A stretch of 64,000 nucleotides of DNA. It comes from JAJPKK01 sp963802745 (GTDB lineage: Bacteria > Pseudomonadota > Alphaproteobacteria > Rhizobiales > Xanthobacteraceae). Shown piece after piece: positions 16,611-25,819 of the stretch. The stretch is taken from contig CAWDKL010000057.1 of the NCBI GenBank assembly GCA_963802745.1, forward strand, positions 1 through 64,000, given 5' to 3'. Below the pieces are notes generated by a model. The model was not told the DNA's origin and made no database searches. It saw only the letters and a program-made list of their open reading frames with translations. The first letter of the stretch is position 1, and the number at the start of each line of letters is the position of its first letter. The translations under genes and the position numbers were made by a program.

Positions 16611-17984
16611 ATGACCGAAGCCCTTCCCGCCACCGCGGTCGCCGAGCATCTCGCCGACCGCATCACTGCCGTCAACCCGGCGCATCTGCCCGCCGCCATG
16701 CGGACGAAATGCCAAGACCTTGCGGTCGATGTGGTCGGGCTCTGCCTCACGGCGCGCCGCCTGGACTATGTGGAGAGCACGCTTGCGGCCTGCGACGACG
16801 ACGGCCCCTGCACCGCCATCGGCCATACCCGCACCTTAAGCGCGGCCGCCGCGGCGCTGGTCAACGGCACCGCCATCCATGGCGAGGATTTCGACGACAC
16901 GTTTGAAGGCGGCCCGGTGCATGCCGGCGCCGTCATCGTGCCTGCGGTGCTCGCCGCCTGCGAGCGCCACCACCCCGAGGGCGCCGCGGCGCTGCGCGGC
17001 ATCGCGGTCGGCGTCGAGACCATGTGCCGGCTGGGCCTGGTGACGCCAAAACTGATCCACAAGGCGGGCTTTCACCCGACCGCCGTGTTCGGCGCGCTGG
17101 CGGCGGCGGCCGGCGTGGCAGCGGCGCTGGGGCTCGACCGCCGCGGCATCGTGAATGCGCTCGGCATCGCCGGCAGCATGGCGTCGGGCATCATCGAATA
17201 TCTCGCCGAGGGCGCCTGGACCAAGCGCATGCATGCCGGCTGGGCGGCGCAATCCGGTTTGCGCGCCGCCCTGATGGCGCGCGCGGGCTTCGTCGGCCCG
17301 CGCACCGTGCTGGAGGGCACCCACGGCTTCTTCCACGGCTTCGCCCACACCACCAAGGGCCGTTACGACCTGCTGATCGATGATTTCGGCACCCGCTGGG
17401 TGGCAGAGACGCTCGCCTTCAAGCCCTATCCGTGCGGAACCATGACGCATCCCTATATCGACTGCGCCCGCCGGCTGGCGGCGCGCGGCATCGACGCCAA
17501 CGCCATCCGCGAGATGGTGTGCGAGGTCGGCGAAGGCACGGTGCACCGCCTGTGGGAGCCGCTCGCCGACAAGCAGCGCCCGGCCAACGGCTATGCGGGG
17601 AAGTTTTCCACCCCCTATTGTATCGCCACGGGCTTCGTGCGCGGCAATGTGGGGCTCGGCGACTTCACCGATGAGGCGGTGCGCGAGGAGGCCGTGCGCG
17701 CGCTCGCCGCCAAGGTCCGCTATGTCGTCGATCCGGACAATCCGTATCCGGCGGAGTTCACCGGCCATATCCGCGCCGTGCTGGCGGACGGCAGCGTCGT
17801 CGAGGAACGTCAGGCCTATATGCGCGGCGGTGCCCATGAGCCGCTGTCGAGCCAAGACATCGAGGACAAGTTCGTCCTCAACGCCCGCCATGGCGGCTGG
17901 CCGCAGGCGCGCATCGCCTCCGCGCTGGCGGCGGCACGGGGGATTTACGACGGGGCGCTGGATTTGGCGGAATTGCGGGGATGA
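16611..17984 (+). CDS. MmgE/PrpD family protein
   Basis: 457 aa. The family includes 2-methylcitrate dehydratase, cis-aconitate decarboxylase and iminodisuccinate epimerase. Visible blocks: VDVVGLCLTARR, NGTAIHGEDFDDTFEGGPVH (the HGxDFDD motif), HKAGFHPTAVFGALAAAA, EGTHGFF and the KPYPCGTMTHPYIDCARRL active-site segment, with the C-terminal domain following. The exact substrate cannot be told. No prpC or mmgD neighbour is present, so propionate degradation is not supported. Start at 16611 (MTEALPATAVAEHL); the frame is open upstream to 16431 but without family sequence. Confidence 0.9.
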   Translation: MTEALPATAVAEHLADRITAVNPAHLPAAMRTKCQDLAVDVVGLCLTARRLDYVESTLAACDDDGPCTAIGHTRTLSAAAAALVNGTAIHGEDFDDTFEGGPVHAGAVIVPAVLAACERHHPEGAAALRGIAVGVETMCRLGLVTPKLIHKAGFHPTAVFGALAAAAGVAAALGLDRRGIVNALGIAGSMASGIIEYLAEGAWTKRMHAGWAAQSGLRAALMARAGFVGPRTVLEGTHGFFHGFAHTTKGRYDLLIDDFGTRWVAETLAFKPYPCGTMTHPYIDCARRLAARGIDANAIREMVCEVGEGTVHRLWEPLADKQRPANGYAGKFSTPYCIATGFVRGNVGLGDFTDEAVREEAVRALAAKVRYVVDPDNPYPAEFTGHIRAVLADGSVVEERQAYMRGGAHEPLSSQDIEDKFVLNARHGGWPQARIASALAAARGIYDGALDLAELRG

Positions 17985-18209
17985 GCGAGGCGGCGTAGCG
18001 CTGGCGTCGGCATGCCGCCAGCGAGAACAAGCGGATACTGGTTTCATCGGCGGTTCGATGACCCGCAATGGCGACTGACGGAAACTTTTCGGATCGGCGG
18101 TTCCCGCTTCGACGCAAGCGATAGGGTTGCACAGTGGGTTGCGATGAATGGGTGCGCCGTGCGACGCTTGAGTCTATCTCGATAGCCACGATGGCGGAGG
18201 AGCCACGCG

Positions 18210-18563
18210 ATGCATTTCGTCATTTCCGCAAGCTGGGGACCGACCGATCCGACCCGCGCCCTGCTGCCTTTCGTGTTCGCCGCCTCGGCCGTGCAGGCCG
18301 GGGACGAGGTGACGCTGATGCTGTTCCATGATGCCGTCTACATGGCGGTGGAAGGGGCCGGCGCGAAACTCGTACCGGTCGGCCCGCCGAACCGCTACGA
18401 GGAGATCGCGGCGCACCCCAAGGTGACGCTGTGGGCCTGCAAGCCCTGCGTCGAGGTGCGCGGACTCGGCGGCGCCGCGCTCGATCGGCGCATCAAGCTC
18501 GGCGGCATGAACGAATTCCACGCCGCCGCCAGCCGGCCCGACACGCGGCTGATCAGCTATTGA
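18210..18563 (+). CDS. DsrE-like small sulfur-relay/unknown protein
   Basis: 117 aa. The fold signature is DsrE/DsrF-like: MHFVISASWGPTDPTRALLP, then AVQAGDEVTLMLFHDAVYMA, VTLWACKPCVEVRGL and KLGGMNEFH. CKPC may be a redox or persulfide-carrying cysteine pair (inference). Good start context (ggaggagccacgcg-ATG). No other sulfur genes are nearby, so a DsrE role in sulfite metabolism is unlikely. Confidence 0.75.
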   Translation: MHFVISASWGPTDPTRALLPFVFAASAVQAGDEVTLMLFHDAVYMAVEGAGAKLVPVGPPNRYEEIAAHPKVTLWACKPCVEVRGLGGAALDRRIKLGGMNEFHAAASRPDTRLISY

Positions 18564-18634
18564 GGGCCAATTGTTGCGCCGCGCTCCGCGCCACCGTGCC
18601 GGGACCAGCCGGCTTGCCGGCTGTGCTCTGCGCT

Positions 18635-18910
18635 TCATTTCGCGTCGCGCTCGCGCATCACATCGCGGACCACATTGCCGACGATGGTCGGCAGGTCCCG
18701 GACGATCCGGTCCAGCCCATCGACTTTCTGCTCCAGGCCGTCCAGTTTCGCCTCGACACGGTCGAGTCGCGTTTTGATAGCCGCTAAGTCGTCGCTATTG
18801 CGGCGGGTCTGCTCGAGCACGTGTCGTGTAACGAGTTTCTCGCCCTCGACCTCGCGTTCGAGCACGCCGACACGGGCCTCGAATTCTTCGCGCGTCACAT
18901 AGGCCGTCAT
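18635..18910 (-). CDS. Small coiled-coil protein, unknown
   Basis: 91 aa, almost entirely a heptad-repeat coiled coil: FEARVGVLEREVEGEKLV, then IKTRLDRVEAKLDGLEQKVD and LDRIVRDLPTIVGNVVRDVM. Start MTAYVTREEF at 18910 preferred over the longer frame. Similar short coiled-coil proteins are frequent in Hyphomicrobiales; function unknown. Confidence 0.6.
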   Translation of the reverse strand: MTAYVTREEFEARVGVLEREVEGEKLVTRHVLEQTRRNSDDLAAIKTRLDRVEAKLDGLEQKVDGLDRIVRDLPTIVGNVVRDVMRERDAK

Positions 18911-18992
18911 GGACCGAAGGTTCCTATTTCCCCTGCAGCGATCAACGCACCGTACCATAAAGTTGCTTGTAGGTTCCACGCTGCTGCCGCGC

Positions 18993-20042
18993 TCAGCGCG
19001 GCAGCAGCGCCCAATAATCGAGATCGAGGATCACGGCGGGATCGTAATCCGCACCCGTGCGATCGGGAAAATCCGCGCAGGGCCGGTTGCGGGTGGCGAC
19101 GAGGCGCAGCCGCAGCGCTCCGACATCGTTGCGGCCCGGCAGGTCGGCTCGCGCAATCACCTCGGACCAGGCGAATACCGTGTCGCCCGCGAACAGCGGC
19201 GCCACATGCCGGCCGGCATTGATGGCGGCGATGTGAAAGGCATTGCCGAGCCCATTGAAGGACAGCGCGCGGGCGAGCGAGATCACATGCCCGCCATAGA
19301 TCAGGCGGCGGCCGAACCGGCTTTCCGTCGCGGCGAGCTGATTGAAATGCACTTTTGCGGTGTTTTGATAAAGCCTGGTCGCGATCTGATGCTCCGCCTC
19401 CTCCACCGTCATGCCGTCGTCATGGTCGATCCGCTCGCCCGGCGCGTAATCGCCGAAGCGGTGCGGACTGCCGGCGAGCGCATCGTCATAGGCGTCCGGC
19501 CGCAGCGGCGGACAGGCTTTGCCGATGTCCTCGACGGCAACCGCCTTCGGCAGGGTGGGCACGTGCTCGCCCGGCGCCGCGGCCGCCGCGTCGCGCTTGC
19601 GCACCATCACCCAGCGCACATAGTCGAGCACCGGCGCGCCGTCGGCGTTGAACCCGGTCGAGCGCACATAAACCACGCCGGTGGTGCGGCTGGCGTTCTC
19701 CTTCAGCCCGATCACTTCGGAGGTCGCCGACAGCGTATCGCCGGGGAAGACCGGCATGAGAAACCGGCAATTGGCGTAGCCCAGATTGGCCACCGCATTG
19801 AGCGAGATGTCCGGCACCGTCTTGCCGAATACGATATGGAACACCAGGAGATCGTCGATCGGCGCGTGCGGATAGCCGAAGGCACGGGCGAAGGCGTCGG
19901 ACGATTGCACCGCAAAGCGCTGACCGTACAAGGCGGTATACAGCGACGCATCGCCGACCGTGACGGTGCGGGGCGTAGCGTGGCGGATGATTTGGCCGAG
20001 ACGGAAGTCCTCGAAGAAATTGCCGGAATTGGTTTTTGCCAT
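18993..20042 (-). CDS. mch: Mesaconyl-CoA (2-methylfumaryl-CoA) hydratase, double MaoC domain
   Basis: 349 aa. Mch interconverts mesaconyl-CoA and beta-methylmalyl-CoA in the ethylmalonyl-CoA pathway of C2 assimilation. The N-terminus (AKTNSGNFFEDFRLGQIIRH) and segments DLLVFHIVFGKTVPDISLNA, RWVMVRKRD and NTAKVHFNQLAATESRFG match the known Rhodobacter enzyme closely as I remember it. Two hot-dog/MaoC halves span residues 10-165 and 200-345. Start at 20042 (ATG, MAKTN). No other ethylmalonyl-CoA pathway gene is in the window. Divergent from the Rid-family gene, 118 bp apart. Confidence 0.9.
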   Translation of the reverse strand: MAKTNSGNFFEDFRLGQIIRHATPRTVTVGDASLYTALYGQRFAVQSSDAFARAFGYPHAPIDDLLVFHIVFGKTVPDISLNAVANLGYANCRFLMPVFPGDTLSATSEVIGLKENASRTTGVVYVRSTGFNADGAPVLDYVRWVMVRKRDAAAAAPGEHVPTLPKAVAVEDIGKACPPLRPDAYDDALAGSPHRFGDYAPGERIDHDDGMTVEEAEHQIATRLYQNTAKVHFNQLAATESRFGRRLIYGGHVISLARALSFNGLGNAFHIAAINAGRHVAPLFAGDTVFAWSEVIARADLPGRNDVGALRLRLVATRNRPCADFPDRTGADYDPAVILDLDYWALLPR

Positions 20043-20160
20043 GAAGCGTTCTCGCGGTGGATTTTTGCGCGGCTTGCGCGACGTCCCGGCGCGGGCACGA
20101 TAGCATGGCCTGAACGGAAATTGGTCTCCCTTTTCACGCACTGGATCGAAAGGCCGTTCG

Positions 20161-20571
20161 ATGTCCCGCCGTCTCCTCTCCACCGGTTCCCCGTTCGAGC
20201 GCCAGGGCGGCTACAGCCGGGCGGTCGTGGACGGGGACTTTTGCTTCGTGGCCGGCACCACCGGCTACGATTACGTCACCATGTCGATGCCGGACGACGT
20301 GGCCGCGCAGGCCCGCAACGCCTTTGGCACCATCGAGGGTGTTCTCGGCGAAGCCGGCTTCGCCTTGGCGGATGTCGTGCGCGCGACTTACTACATCCTC
20401 GATCGGGCGGATGCCGATGCCGTTTTGGCCGTATGCGGCGAAGTTTTGCGCGATATCAGACCGGCCGCCACCATTCTGATCGTTGCCGGTTTGCTGCGGC
20501 CGGAGATGAAGGTCGAGATCGAGGTCACGGCCAAGCGCGGCGAAAATCAGCGCCGGCGCAGCGATCCGTAG
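20161..20571 (+). CDS. Rid (YjgF/UK114) family protein lacking the catalytic arginine
   Basis: 136 aa with the Rid fold: SPFERQGGYSRAVVDGDFCF, VAGTTGYDY, a helix with QARNAFGTIEGVLGEAGFAL, then YILDRADADAV and RPAATILIVAGLLRPEMKVE. In imine-deaminating RidA an arginine sits in the ARSxVEV segment; here that position is alanine (PAATILI). So it belongs to one of the Rid subgroups not expected to hydrolyse imines. Confidence 0.85.
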   Translation: MSRRLLSTGSPFERQGGYSRAVVDGDFCFVAGTTGYDYVTMSMPDDVAAQARNAFGTIEGVLGEAGFALADVVRATYYILDRADADAVLAVCGEVLRDIRPAATILIVAGLLRPEMKVEIEVTAKRGENQRRRSDP

Positions 20572-20747
20572 CCCGGATTGGAGGCGCAGCCGGAAATCCG
20601 GGGCAGCGGTTCGGTTGGCGCAAATCGGAGATACCCCGCTTCGGCGGATGTTCGGTGCACGTGATTTCGCACCAATGGCACCGCTGCCCCTGCATTTGCG
20701 CTCCGCTGCGCTGCGCTGCAATGCGGGCTACGGCGCTATTTCATGCC

Positions 20748-21593
20748 TCAAACCTTGCGGAAATCCCGCCAGGCGATGGCGAAAAATAACACCGCCATGC
20801 CGACCAGAACGATCGGGCCGAGTTTTGGGTCGAATTGGTTGAAATGGATGAAGGCGCCGCGCAGCGCGTCGACCGCATAGGTGAACGGATTCCACTGCAC
20901 CATCATCACCAGCCATTCCGGATAGACCACCTTGGTCTGCGCCGCGGTAAGCGACGGATCGAGCGGAAAGATCGAGCTCGAGGTGAAGTAGAGCGGCAGG
21001 ATGACGGCGTTGGAGAACACGCCGAAACCCTCGAAGCTGCGGATGCGGTTGGCGATCACCACGCCGAGCGAGGTCAGCCCGAACGCCAGCAGGAACATGT
21101 ATCCCAAGCCCCGACCGAGATCGGCGGCGGCCAGCGAAATGTCGGCAAAGCTGGCGAGCGCAAGGACCAAGCATCCGTGGAACATCGCGACCGTGGTGCC
21201 GCCAAGAATTTTGCCGAGCAGGATGGTGAAGCGCGGCATCGGCGATACCAGAATTTCGCGCAAAAAGCCGAACTCGCGGTCCCAGATGGTCGATACCGCC
21301 GATTGCACGGACGTATACATGATGTTGAGCGCAATCACCGCCGGAAAGATGAACTGCAGATAGGTGTAGGGGACGACGAAACGCACTTCGCCGTAGACCT
21401 CGCCGCGAAAATACGGGTTCAAGCCGATGCCCAGGATCAGCACCCAGAGGATAGGCCGGCTGACGCCGCCGACGAACTGGCCGCGGTCGCGGATGGCGCG
21501 TTTCACCTCGCGCAGCCAGATCGCATAAAGGCCGCCGAGCTGCGCCATCAGCCCGAACCGCATCCGCTCGCCGTTTTGGGACCGCTCAAGCAT
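20748..21593 (-). CDS. ABC-2 type transporter permease (PQQ-dehydrogenase-associated)
   Basis: 281 aa, six predicted membrane helices with the ABC-2 pattern: cytosolic N-terminus (LYAIWLREVKRAIRDRGQFV), SRPILWVLILGIGLNP, a periplasmic loop, WDREFGFLREILVSPMPR coupling segment, and SYLxxF-like later helices ending AIAWRDFRKV. It follows the ATPase gene with a 162-bp gap filled by palindromic repeats. Start ATG 21593 (a TTG at 21599 is possible). Together with the ATPase and the binding protein it forms the ABC set that often accompanies PQQ-dependent alcohol oxidation. Confidence 0.88.
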   Translation of the reverse strand: MLERSQNGERMRFGLMAQLGGLYAIWLREVKRAIRDRGQFVGGVSRPILWVLILGIGLNPYFRGEVYGEVRFVVPYTYLQFIFPAVIALNIMYTSVQSAVSTIWDREFGFLREILVSPMPRFTILLGKILGGTTVAMFHGCLVLALASFADISLAAADLGRGLGYMFLLAFGLTSLGVVIANRIRSFEGFGVFSNAVILPLYFTSSSIFPLDPSLTAAQTKVVYPEWLVMMVQWNPFTYAVDALRGAFIHFNQFDPKLGPIVLVGMAVLFFAIAWRDFRKV

Positions 21594-21630
21594 TTTCAAG
21601 GATCGCTGTAACCGGCGTTCGATGGCGCGA

Positions 21631-21745
21631 CTCTCCCTCCCCCGCTTGCGGGGGAGGGTTGGGGAGGGGGCCTATGCAACGCTTCGATGCCATCGTTTAA
21701 AGCCCCCCTCCCTGGCCCTCCCCCGCGAGCGGGGGAGGGAAGCGA
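21631..21745. repeat. Palindromic CTCCC...GGGAG repeat pair
   Basis: Two units, ctccctcccccgc-ttgc-gggggagggttgggg and the inverse ccctcccccgcgagcgggggaggg, lie head to head between the ABC ATPase and permease genes. Same family as repeats at 23.7-24.0, 49.6, 53.8-54.1, 54.9-55.2, 56.5-56.7 and 57.6-57.8 kb. Confidence 0.8.
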
Positions 21746-21755
21746 CCGTTCGCCG

Positions 21756-22745
21756 TCATCGCGTATGCTCGCCGCCGCGGCGGCCGAACTGATAGGTGCG
21801 CTCCCGCGCGCCGGCCGCCTGCTCGCGCAGATCACGCCCCGTCAGTGACAAAAACACGCTTTCGAGGCTCGGCTCCTCGACGCTGAATTTGCGGATGCGG
21901 CCGGCAAAGCGGGACAGCAGCTCTTCCGCGAAGGCGTCGCCGCTCGATTTGAAGACGATCTCGGCATCCTTGCGAATGGTGAGGTCCGGATAGGCGGACA
22001 GCATGGCGGCACCGGTGGTCTCGTCGGCCGGGATGATGCGCACCAGCTGCTGGCCGCGCGCGGCCTTCAGGGCGGCGGGGGCGTCATCGGCCAAAATCTT
22101 GCCCTTGTCGATGATGCAGACGCGGTCGCAGCCTTCCATCTCCTCAATGTAATGAGTGGTGACGATGACGGTCAGCTCGCGCTTGTCGCGCAGCGTCCGC
22201 ACATGCTGCCATAGCCGCGCCCGCGATTGCGCGTCGAGGCCGACGGTCGGCTCATCGAGAAACAGCACGCGGGCCTCGTGGACGAGGGCGCGGGCGATTT
22301 CGAGCCGCCGCTTCATGCCGGACGAGAGCGTGCGCACCAGTTTGTCGCGCCAGTCGGCGAGTTCCACGAGGTCTAAAAGTTCGTCGATGCGGCGGCGGCG
22401 CAGGGCGGTCGGCACGCCGTAGACGAGGCCATGAAAATTGAGATTTTCTTGGACCGTCAGGCGGTCGTCCAGGCTCGGTTCCTGGAACACCACGCCGATA
22501 TTCTGCCGCGCCTGCAAGGGCCGCGCGACCACATCGACGCCGTTGATGGTGGCGCTGCCGCTGTCCGGCCGCAGGATGGTGCAGAGGATGTGCAGGAGTG
22601 TCGTCTTGCCGGCCCCGTTGGGGCCAAGGAGCGCGAACAGCTCGCCGGGGCGAACCGCAAAGCTGACGGCGTCGAGTGCCAGGGTGCGGCCGTAGCGCTT
22701 GGTCACGCCCCCGATATCGACCATCGCCCGTGCGGCCTCGTTCAC
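21756..22745 (-). CDS. ABC transporter ATP-binding protein (PQQ-dehydrogenase-associated)
   Basis: 329 aa. Walker A LLGPNGAGKTTLLH, Q-loop in VVFQEPSLDDRL, signature LSSGMKRRLEIARAL, Walker B RVLFLDEPTVGLD and switch histidine in VIVTTHYIEEME. After residue 220 a C-terminal extension (KSSGDAFAEELLSRFAGRIR, EEPSLESVFLSLTG) resembles that of drug/haem-export ATPases. Starts with GTG at 22745 behind AGGAGGG (5-nt spacing). It lies 34 bp after the XoxJ-like gene and two genes after the PQQ dehydrogenase. Confidence 0.9.
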   Translation of the reverse strand: MNEAARAMVDIGGVTKRYGRTLALDAVSFAVRPGELFALLGPNGAGKTTLLHILCTILRPDSGSATINGVDVVARPLQARQNIGVVFQEPSLDDRLTVQENLNFHGLVYGVPTALRRRRIDELLDLVELADWRDKLVRTLSSGMKRRLEIARALVHEARVLFLDEPTVGLDAQSRARLWQHVRTLRDKRELTVIVTTHYIEEMEGCDRVCIIDKGKILADDAPAALKAARGQQLVRIIPADETTGAAMLSAYPDLTIRKDAEIVFKSSGDAFAEELLSRFAGRIRKFSVEEPSLESVFLSLTGRDLREQAAGARERTYQFGRRGGEHTR

Positions 22746-22779
22746 GCGCGCCCTCCTGAAATTGCGGCAACGCCTGTGG

Positions 22780-23623
22780 TCATTTCACCGGTGCCGCGGG
22801 GAATTTTTCGCCGTCCAGGATCGCCGCGATCGTACCGTCGGCGGTAAGCGAGGCGATCGCCTGATCGATATTGCTGCGCAGAAAGGATTCGCGTGACAGC
22901 AGCGTCGCCCCGACATCGACCGCGGAATCCGGCAGCGGCCGCGCCGCAATGATGCGCAGCTTCGCAAACGCCGGATCGCTTTTCTGCAGCGCCCAAAACG
23001 ACGGCGCCCACACCAGCGCCGCGCCGACCGTGCCGCGCGCCAGTGCGCGCAAGGCAAGTTCATCCGATCCCATCGGAAACCGGCTCCAGCGGCTCTCCGC
23101 CGGCAGCGCTTGGAGATACTGGATCAGCCTGATGTCCGCGCTGGTCCCGATGGTGGCGCCGATCGCCTGATCGCGCGGCATATCGGCAAGCGCGGTCCAT
23201 GGCGCGCCAGCGGTCACCAGCACATAGGACGTACGGTAATAGGGCCGGGTGATGGCGAGCCATTTCGGATAGGCGTCCGGGATCAATTTGAAGCCCAGAT
23301 ACACGTCGCAGCTTTCGAGAAATATTCGATACAGATTGTCGATATCTTCGCCGACGGTATTTTGGCCCAGTTCGCGGGGTTTGGGTTCCAGCAGCAGCGC
23401 CTTCTGCGATCGCCTGCCCGATCTTGCGGGCGACCGGCAAATCGGCATCGCGGCCATCCAGGCAGTATTGCAGCACGGTGCCGGTCTGACGCCGGCCGTA
23501 TTTCCATTCGTCTTGGACGAACGGCGTATCTTGCGCGCGCGCGGGAAACAACGACATGCCCAGCGCAATGGCGGCAATGGCCGAACCGAAGATTTTAGCT
23601 GTCAAATCATGCCAAACTGTCAT
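22780..23623 (-). CDS. Quinoprotein dehydrogenase-associated substrate-binding protein (XoxJ/MxaJ-like), frameshifted
   Basis: About 280 aa once one base is removed. The N-terminus reads MTVWHDLTAKIFGSAIAAIA (signal peptide ending FPARAQ), QYCLDGRDADLPVARKIGQA; near 23400 the frame must shift, after which ALLLEPKPRELGQN, DIDNLYRIFLESCDVYLGFK, WLAITRPYYRTSYVLVTAGA, IGTSADIRLIQYLQALPA and GTVGAALVWAPSFWALQ follow. Dropping one base of the CC at 23400-23401 (GG in the sense strand) joins the two frames as GQAIAEALLLEPKPRE. The family is a periplasmic binding-like partner of methanol/alcohol quinoproteins. It is either decayed or an assembly error. Confidence 0.75.
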
Positions 23624-23714
23624 CTCATGCCATCGTCCGCTCAGAGGTTGCTGGATGCCACGGCGCGCCGAGTGTGGGGCCGCTCGGTGCTATACCCCCC
23701 TCGCTCCAATGCTT

Positions 23715-24025
23715 GTTCACTTAACGCGGGGCGCGCGCGTCCCCTCTCCCCGCGGCGTTCTTCACGTCGTGGGGAGAGGGTTAGGGTGAGGGGCAGAGGC
23801 ACGTGAGGGCCTTCGGAAGTGCATTCGTTGCATCTTGCGAGAGACGATCGGCCGCGCCGTCTGTGCTGGCACCAGCCCCTCACCCTAACCCTCTCCCCAT
23901 CGTGAAGAACGATGGGGAGAGGGGACGCGCATCCTCGTGTCAAGTGAACGGAATTGCCTCTCGCTCGGTTCGTGGCCTGCCCCTCACCCCGACCCTCTCC
24001 CCGCAAGAGCGGGGAGAGGGAGCAG
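23715..24025. repeat. Inverted pair plus third copy of palindromic CTCTCCCC repeats
   Basis: 23715-23800 and 23872-23952 are inverted copies of each other (ttcacttaacgcgggg…cgcgtcccctctcccc and its reverse complement with changes), each with a hairpin core (CTCTCCCCatcgtgaagaacgatGGGGAGAG type). A third unit, ccctctccccgcaagagcggggagaggg, is at 23990-24020. They fill the 430-bp gap between the XoxJ-like gene and the PQQ dehydrogenase; no coding sequence is seen. Confidence 0.75.
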
Positions 24026-24052
24026 AAAGCGCGGGGGAGATAGAAGACGCCC

Positions 24053-25819
24053 TCAGTGATCCGGCAGCGCGAACACCCACAGCACCGAGCCGCCATCCGG
24101 GTTCTGGATTTCCGGCGTCAGCGTCGCCAGTGCCTTGGAGTGGCTCGACCCGCTGCCGACCGCGACCGCGACATATTGCTTGCCGTTGACGCTGTAGGTG
24201 ATCGGGAACGCGTTGATCACGTTGTTGAGGCGCATCTGCCACTTCACCTCGCCGGTGGTGTCGTCGAAGGCACGGAACACGCGATCCCAGGCGCCGTTGA
24301 AAACGAGGCCGCCGCCGGTCGGCAGCACGGCCGAGGTCTCGGGCGCGCGGTTGCGGAACGACCACACCTGCGAGCGGTCGGCGAGCTTGATGGCATCGAT
24401 GCGCCCGATCTTGCTGTCGCTATTGGGCACCTGCACGCGGGCGAAGATGGCGCGGCCGCCACCCGTATAGGCCTGCCCCGCATCCAGCGGAGTGGGCGTC
24501 GTGTTGGAGCAATATTCGTTGAGCGGCATATACAAAATGCCGGTCTTCGGGCTGTAGGCCGTGGCCGGCCAGCCGCGGCCGCCCGGATCCGCCGGGCAAT
24601 TCACCGTGGTTTTGCCGATATGCGGGATGGCCGCAAGGTTGATGGTCTTCTCGCCGGTTTTCGGATCGATCGCCGCCACCACGTTCTGCGGCACGGTTTC
24701 TTTGTGCCACAGCCACTCGCCGTTGGTGCGATCGAGCGCCTCGACGATGCCGAGCTTGCCGGTTGTCACCACCGCCTTGCGCGTCTCGCCGTTGACCGGG
24801 AGATCGATCAGAAGCCGTTCATAGACGTAGTCGAGGTCCCAGGTGTCGTCCTCGAGATGCTGGTGGTACCAGGTGAGTTTGCCGGTGTCCGGATTGATCG
24901 CCAGCGTCGAGTCCGAATACATGGCATTATGCTTGAGCCCCGGCTTCGCGGGCAGCGTACCGCGCATTTCCGCGATCCACGGATAGGGCTGGCCGGTGCC
25001 GTAAAACACCAGGTTCTGTTCCGGATCATAGGCGCCGGAAATCCAGGCCGAGGCGCCGAACCGGCTTTCCATCGGCAGGCCGTTCCAGGTGTCGTAGTTC
25101 GGGTCGCCCGGATGCGCGATGGTGTTGACCCGCCACAGCTCGGCGCCGGTCTTCACGTCGTGGCCGGTGATGAAGCAGCCGCCGGGTTCCGCATTGCCGC
25201 AGCCGGTCATGCCCTGGATGACCTTGCCGTTGACGATGAACGGGCCGCCGGTATAGCGCCAGCCCTTGGTCCAGTCGGCGGTGGTGTGATCCCACGCGAT
25301 CTTGCCGGTCTTGGCATCGAGCGCGACGATGTGGGCGTCCGATGTGGCGACGATCAGCTTGTCGTCGTAAATGGCCATGTTGCGCTTGGCCATGTTGTTG
25401 CCGCCCTCGGTGAGGATCTTCTCCGGCAGGTCGCGCTTGTACTCCCAGATCAGATCGCCGGTGGCGGCATTGAGCGCCTGCACCTTGTCGGCGTAATTGA
25501 AGATGAACAGCACGCCGTCATGCACGATCGGCGTCGTCTCGGTGGGGCCGGGGGTCAGCGACCACGTCCAGACCGGCCGCAGGTCCTTGACGTTGTCCTT
25601 GTTGATCTGGTCGAGCGGGCTGTAGCCCCAGCCGTTATAGGTGCGCCGCCACATCAGCCAATCGGCGGCCGGCGGATCGCGCAGCATAAAATCGGTTACC
25701 GGCGTCAAGGCCGCTGCCGGGTTGGGCGCCTGCGGGGCTTGCGCCATCGCGGATGCTCCGGCCAACAGCAGGGCCGGCACAAACAACGCCGTCGTCTTCC
25801 AGTCTCGGCGCATGGTCAT
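24053..25819 (-). CDS. PQQ-dependent dehydrogenase, probably lanthanide type
   Basis: 588 aa periplasmic quinoprotein. Signal peptide (residues 1-27, ending SAMAQA), then the eight-bladed propeller with repeated W-motifs such as ALNAATGDLIWEYKRDL, ALDAKTGKIAWD, INPDTGKLTWYHQHLEDDTW and AFDDTTGEVKWQMRL. The active-site segment DDTWDLDYVYE has the D-x-D spacing; in XoxF enzymes the second aspartate coordinates a lanthanide. No C-terminal haem domain, so it must pass electrons to a separate cytochrome. ATG 25819 follows GGGAGAG. The downstream XoxJ-like and ABC genes form its usual system. Substrate not predictable. Confidence 0.88.
   Translation of the reverse strand: MTMRRDWKTTALFVPALLLAGASAMAQAPQAPNPAAALTPVTDFMLRDPPAADWLMWRRTYNGWGYSPLDQINKDNVKDLRPVWTWSLTPGPTETTPIVHDGVLFIFNYADKVQALNAATGDLIWEYKRDLPEKILTEGGNNMAKRNMAIYDDKLIVATSDAHIVALDAKTGKIAWDHTTADWTKGWRYTGGPFIVNGKVIQGMTGCGNAEPGGCFITGHDVKTGAELWRVNTIAHPGDPNYDTWNGLPMESRFGASAWISGAYDPEQNLVFYGTGQPYPWIAEMRGTLPAKPGLKHNAMYSDSTLAINPDTGKLTWYHQHLEDDTWDLDYVYERLLIDLPVNGETRKAVVTTGKLGIVEALDRTNGEWLWHKETVPQNVVAAIDPKTGEKTINLAAIPHIGKTTVNCPADPGGRGWPATAYSPKTGILYMPLNEYCSNTTPTPLDAGQAYTGGGRAIFARVQVPNSDSKIGRIDAIKLADRSQVWSFRNRAPETSAVLPTGGGLVFNGAWDRVFRAFDDTTGEVKWQMRLNNVINAFPITYSVNGKQYVAVAVGSGSSHSKALATLTPEIQNPDGGSVLWVFALPDH

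Noticed and set aside
21631..24025. CRISPR array
   Set aside because: The repeats are palindromic, of unequal spacing and in both orientations; no regular spacers and no cas genes.
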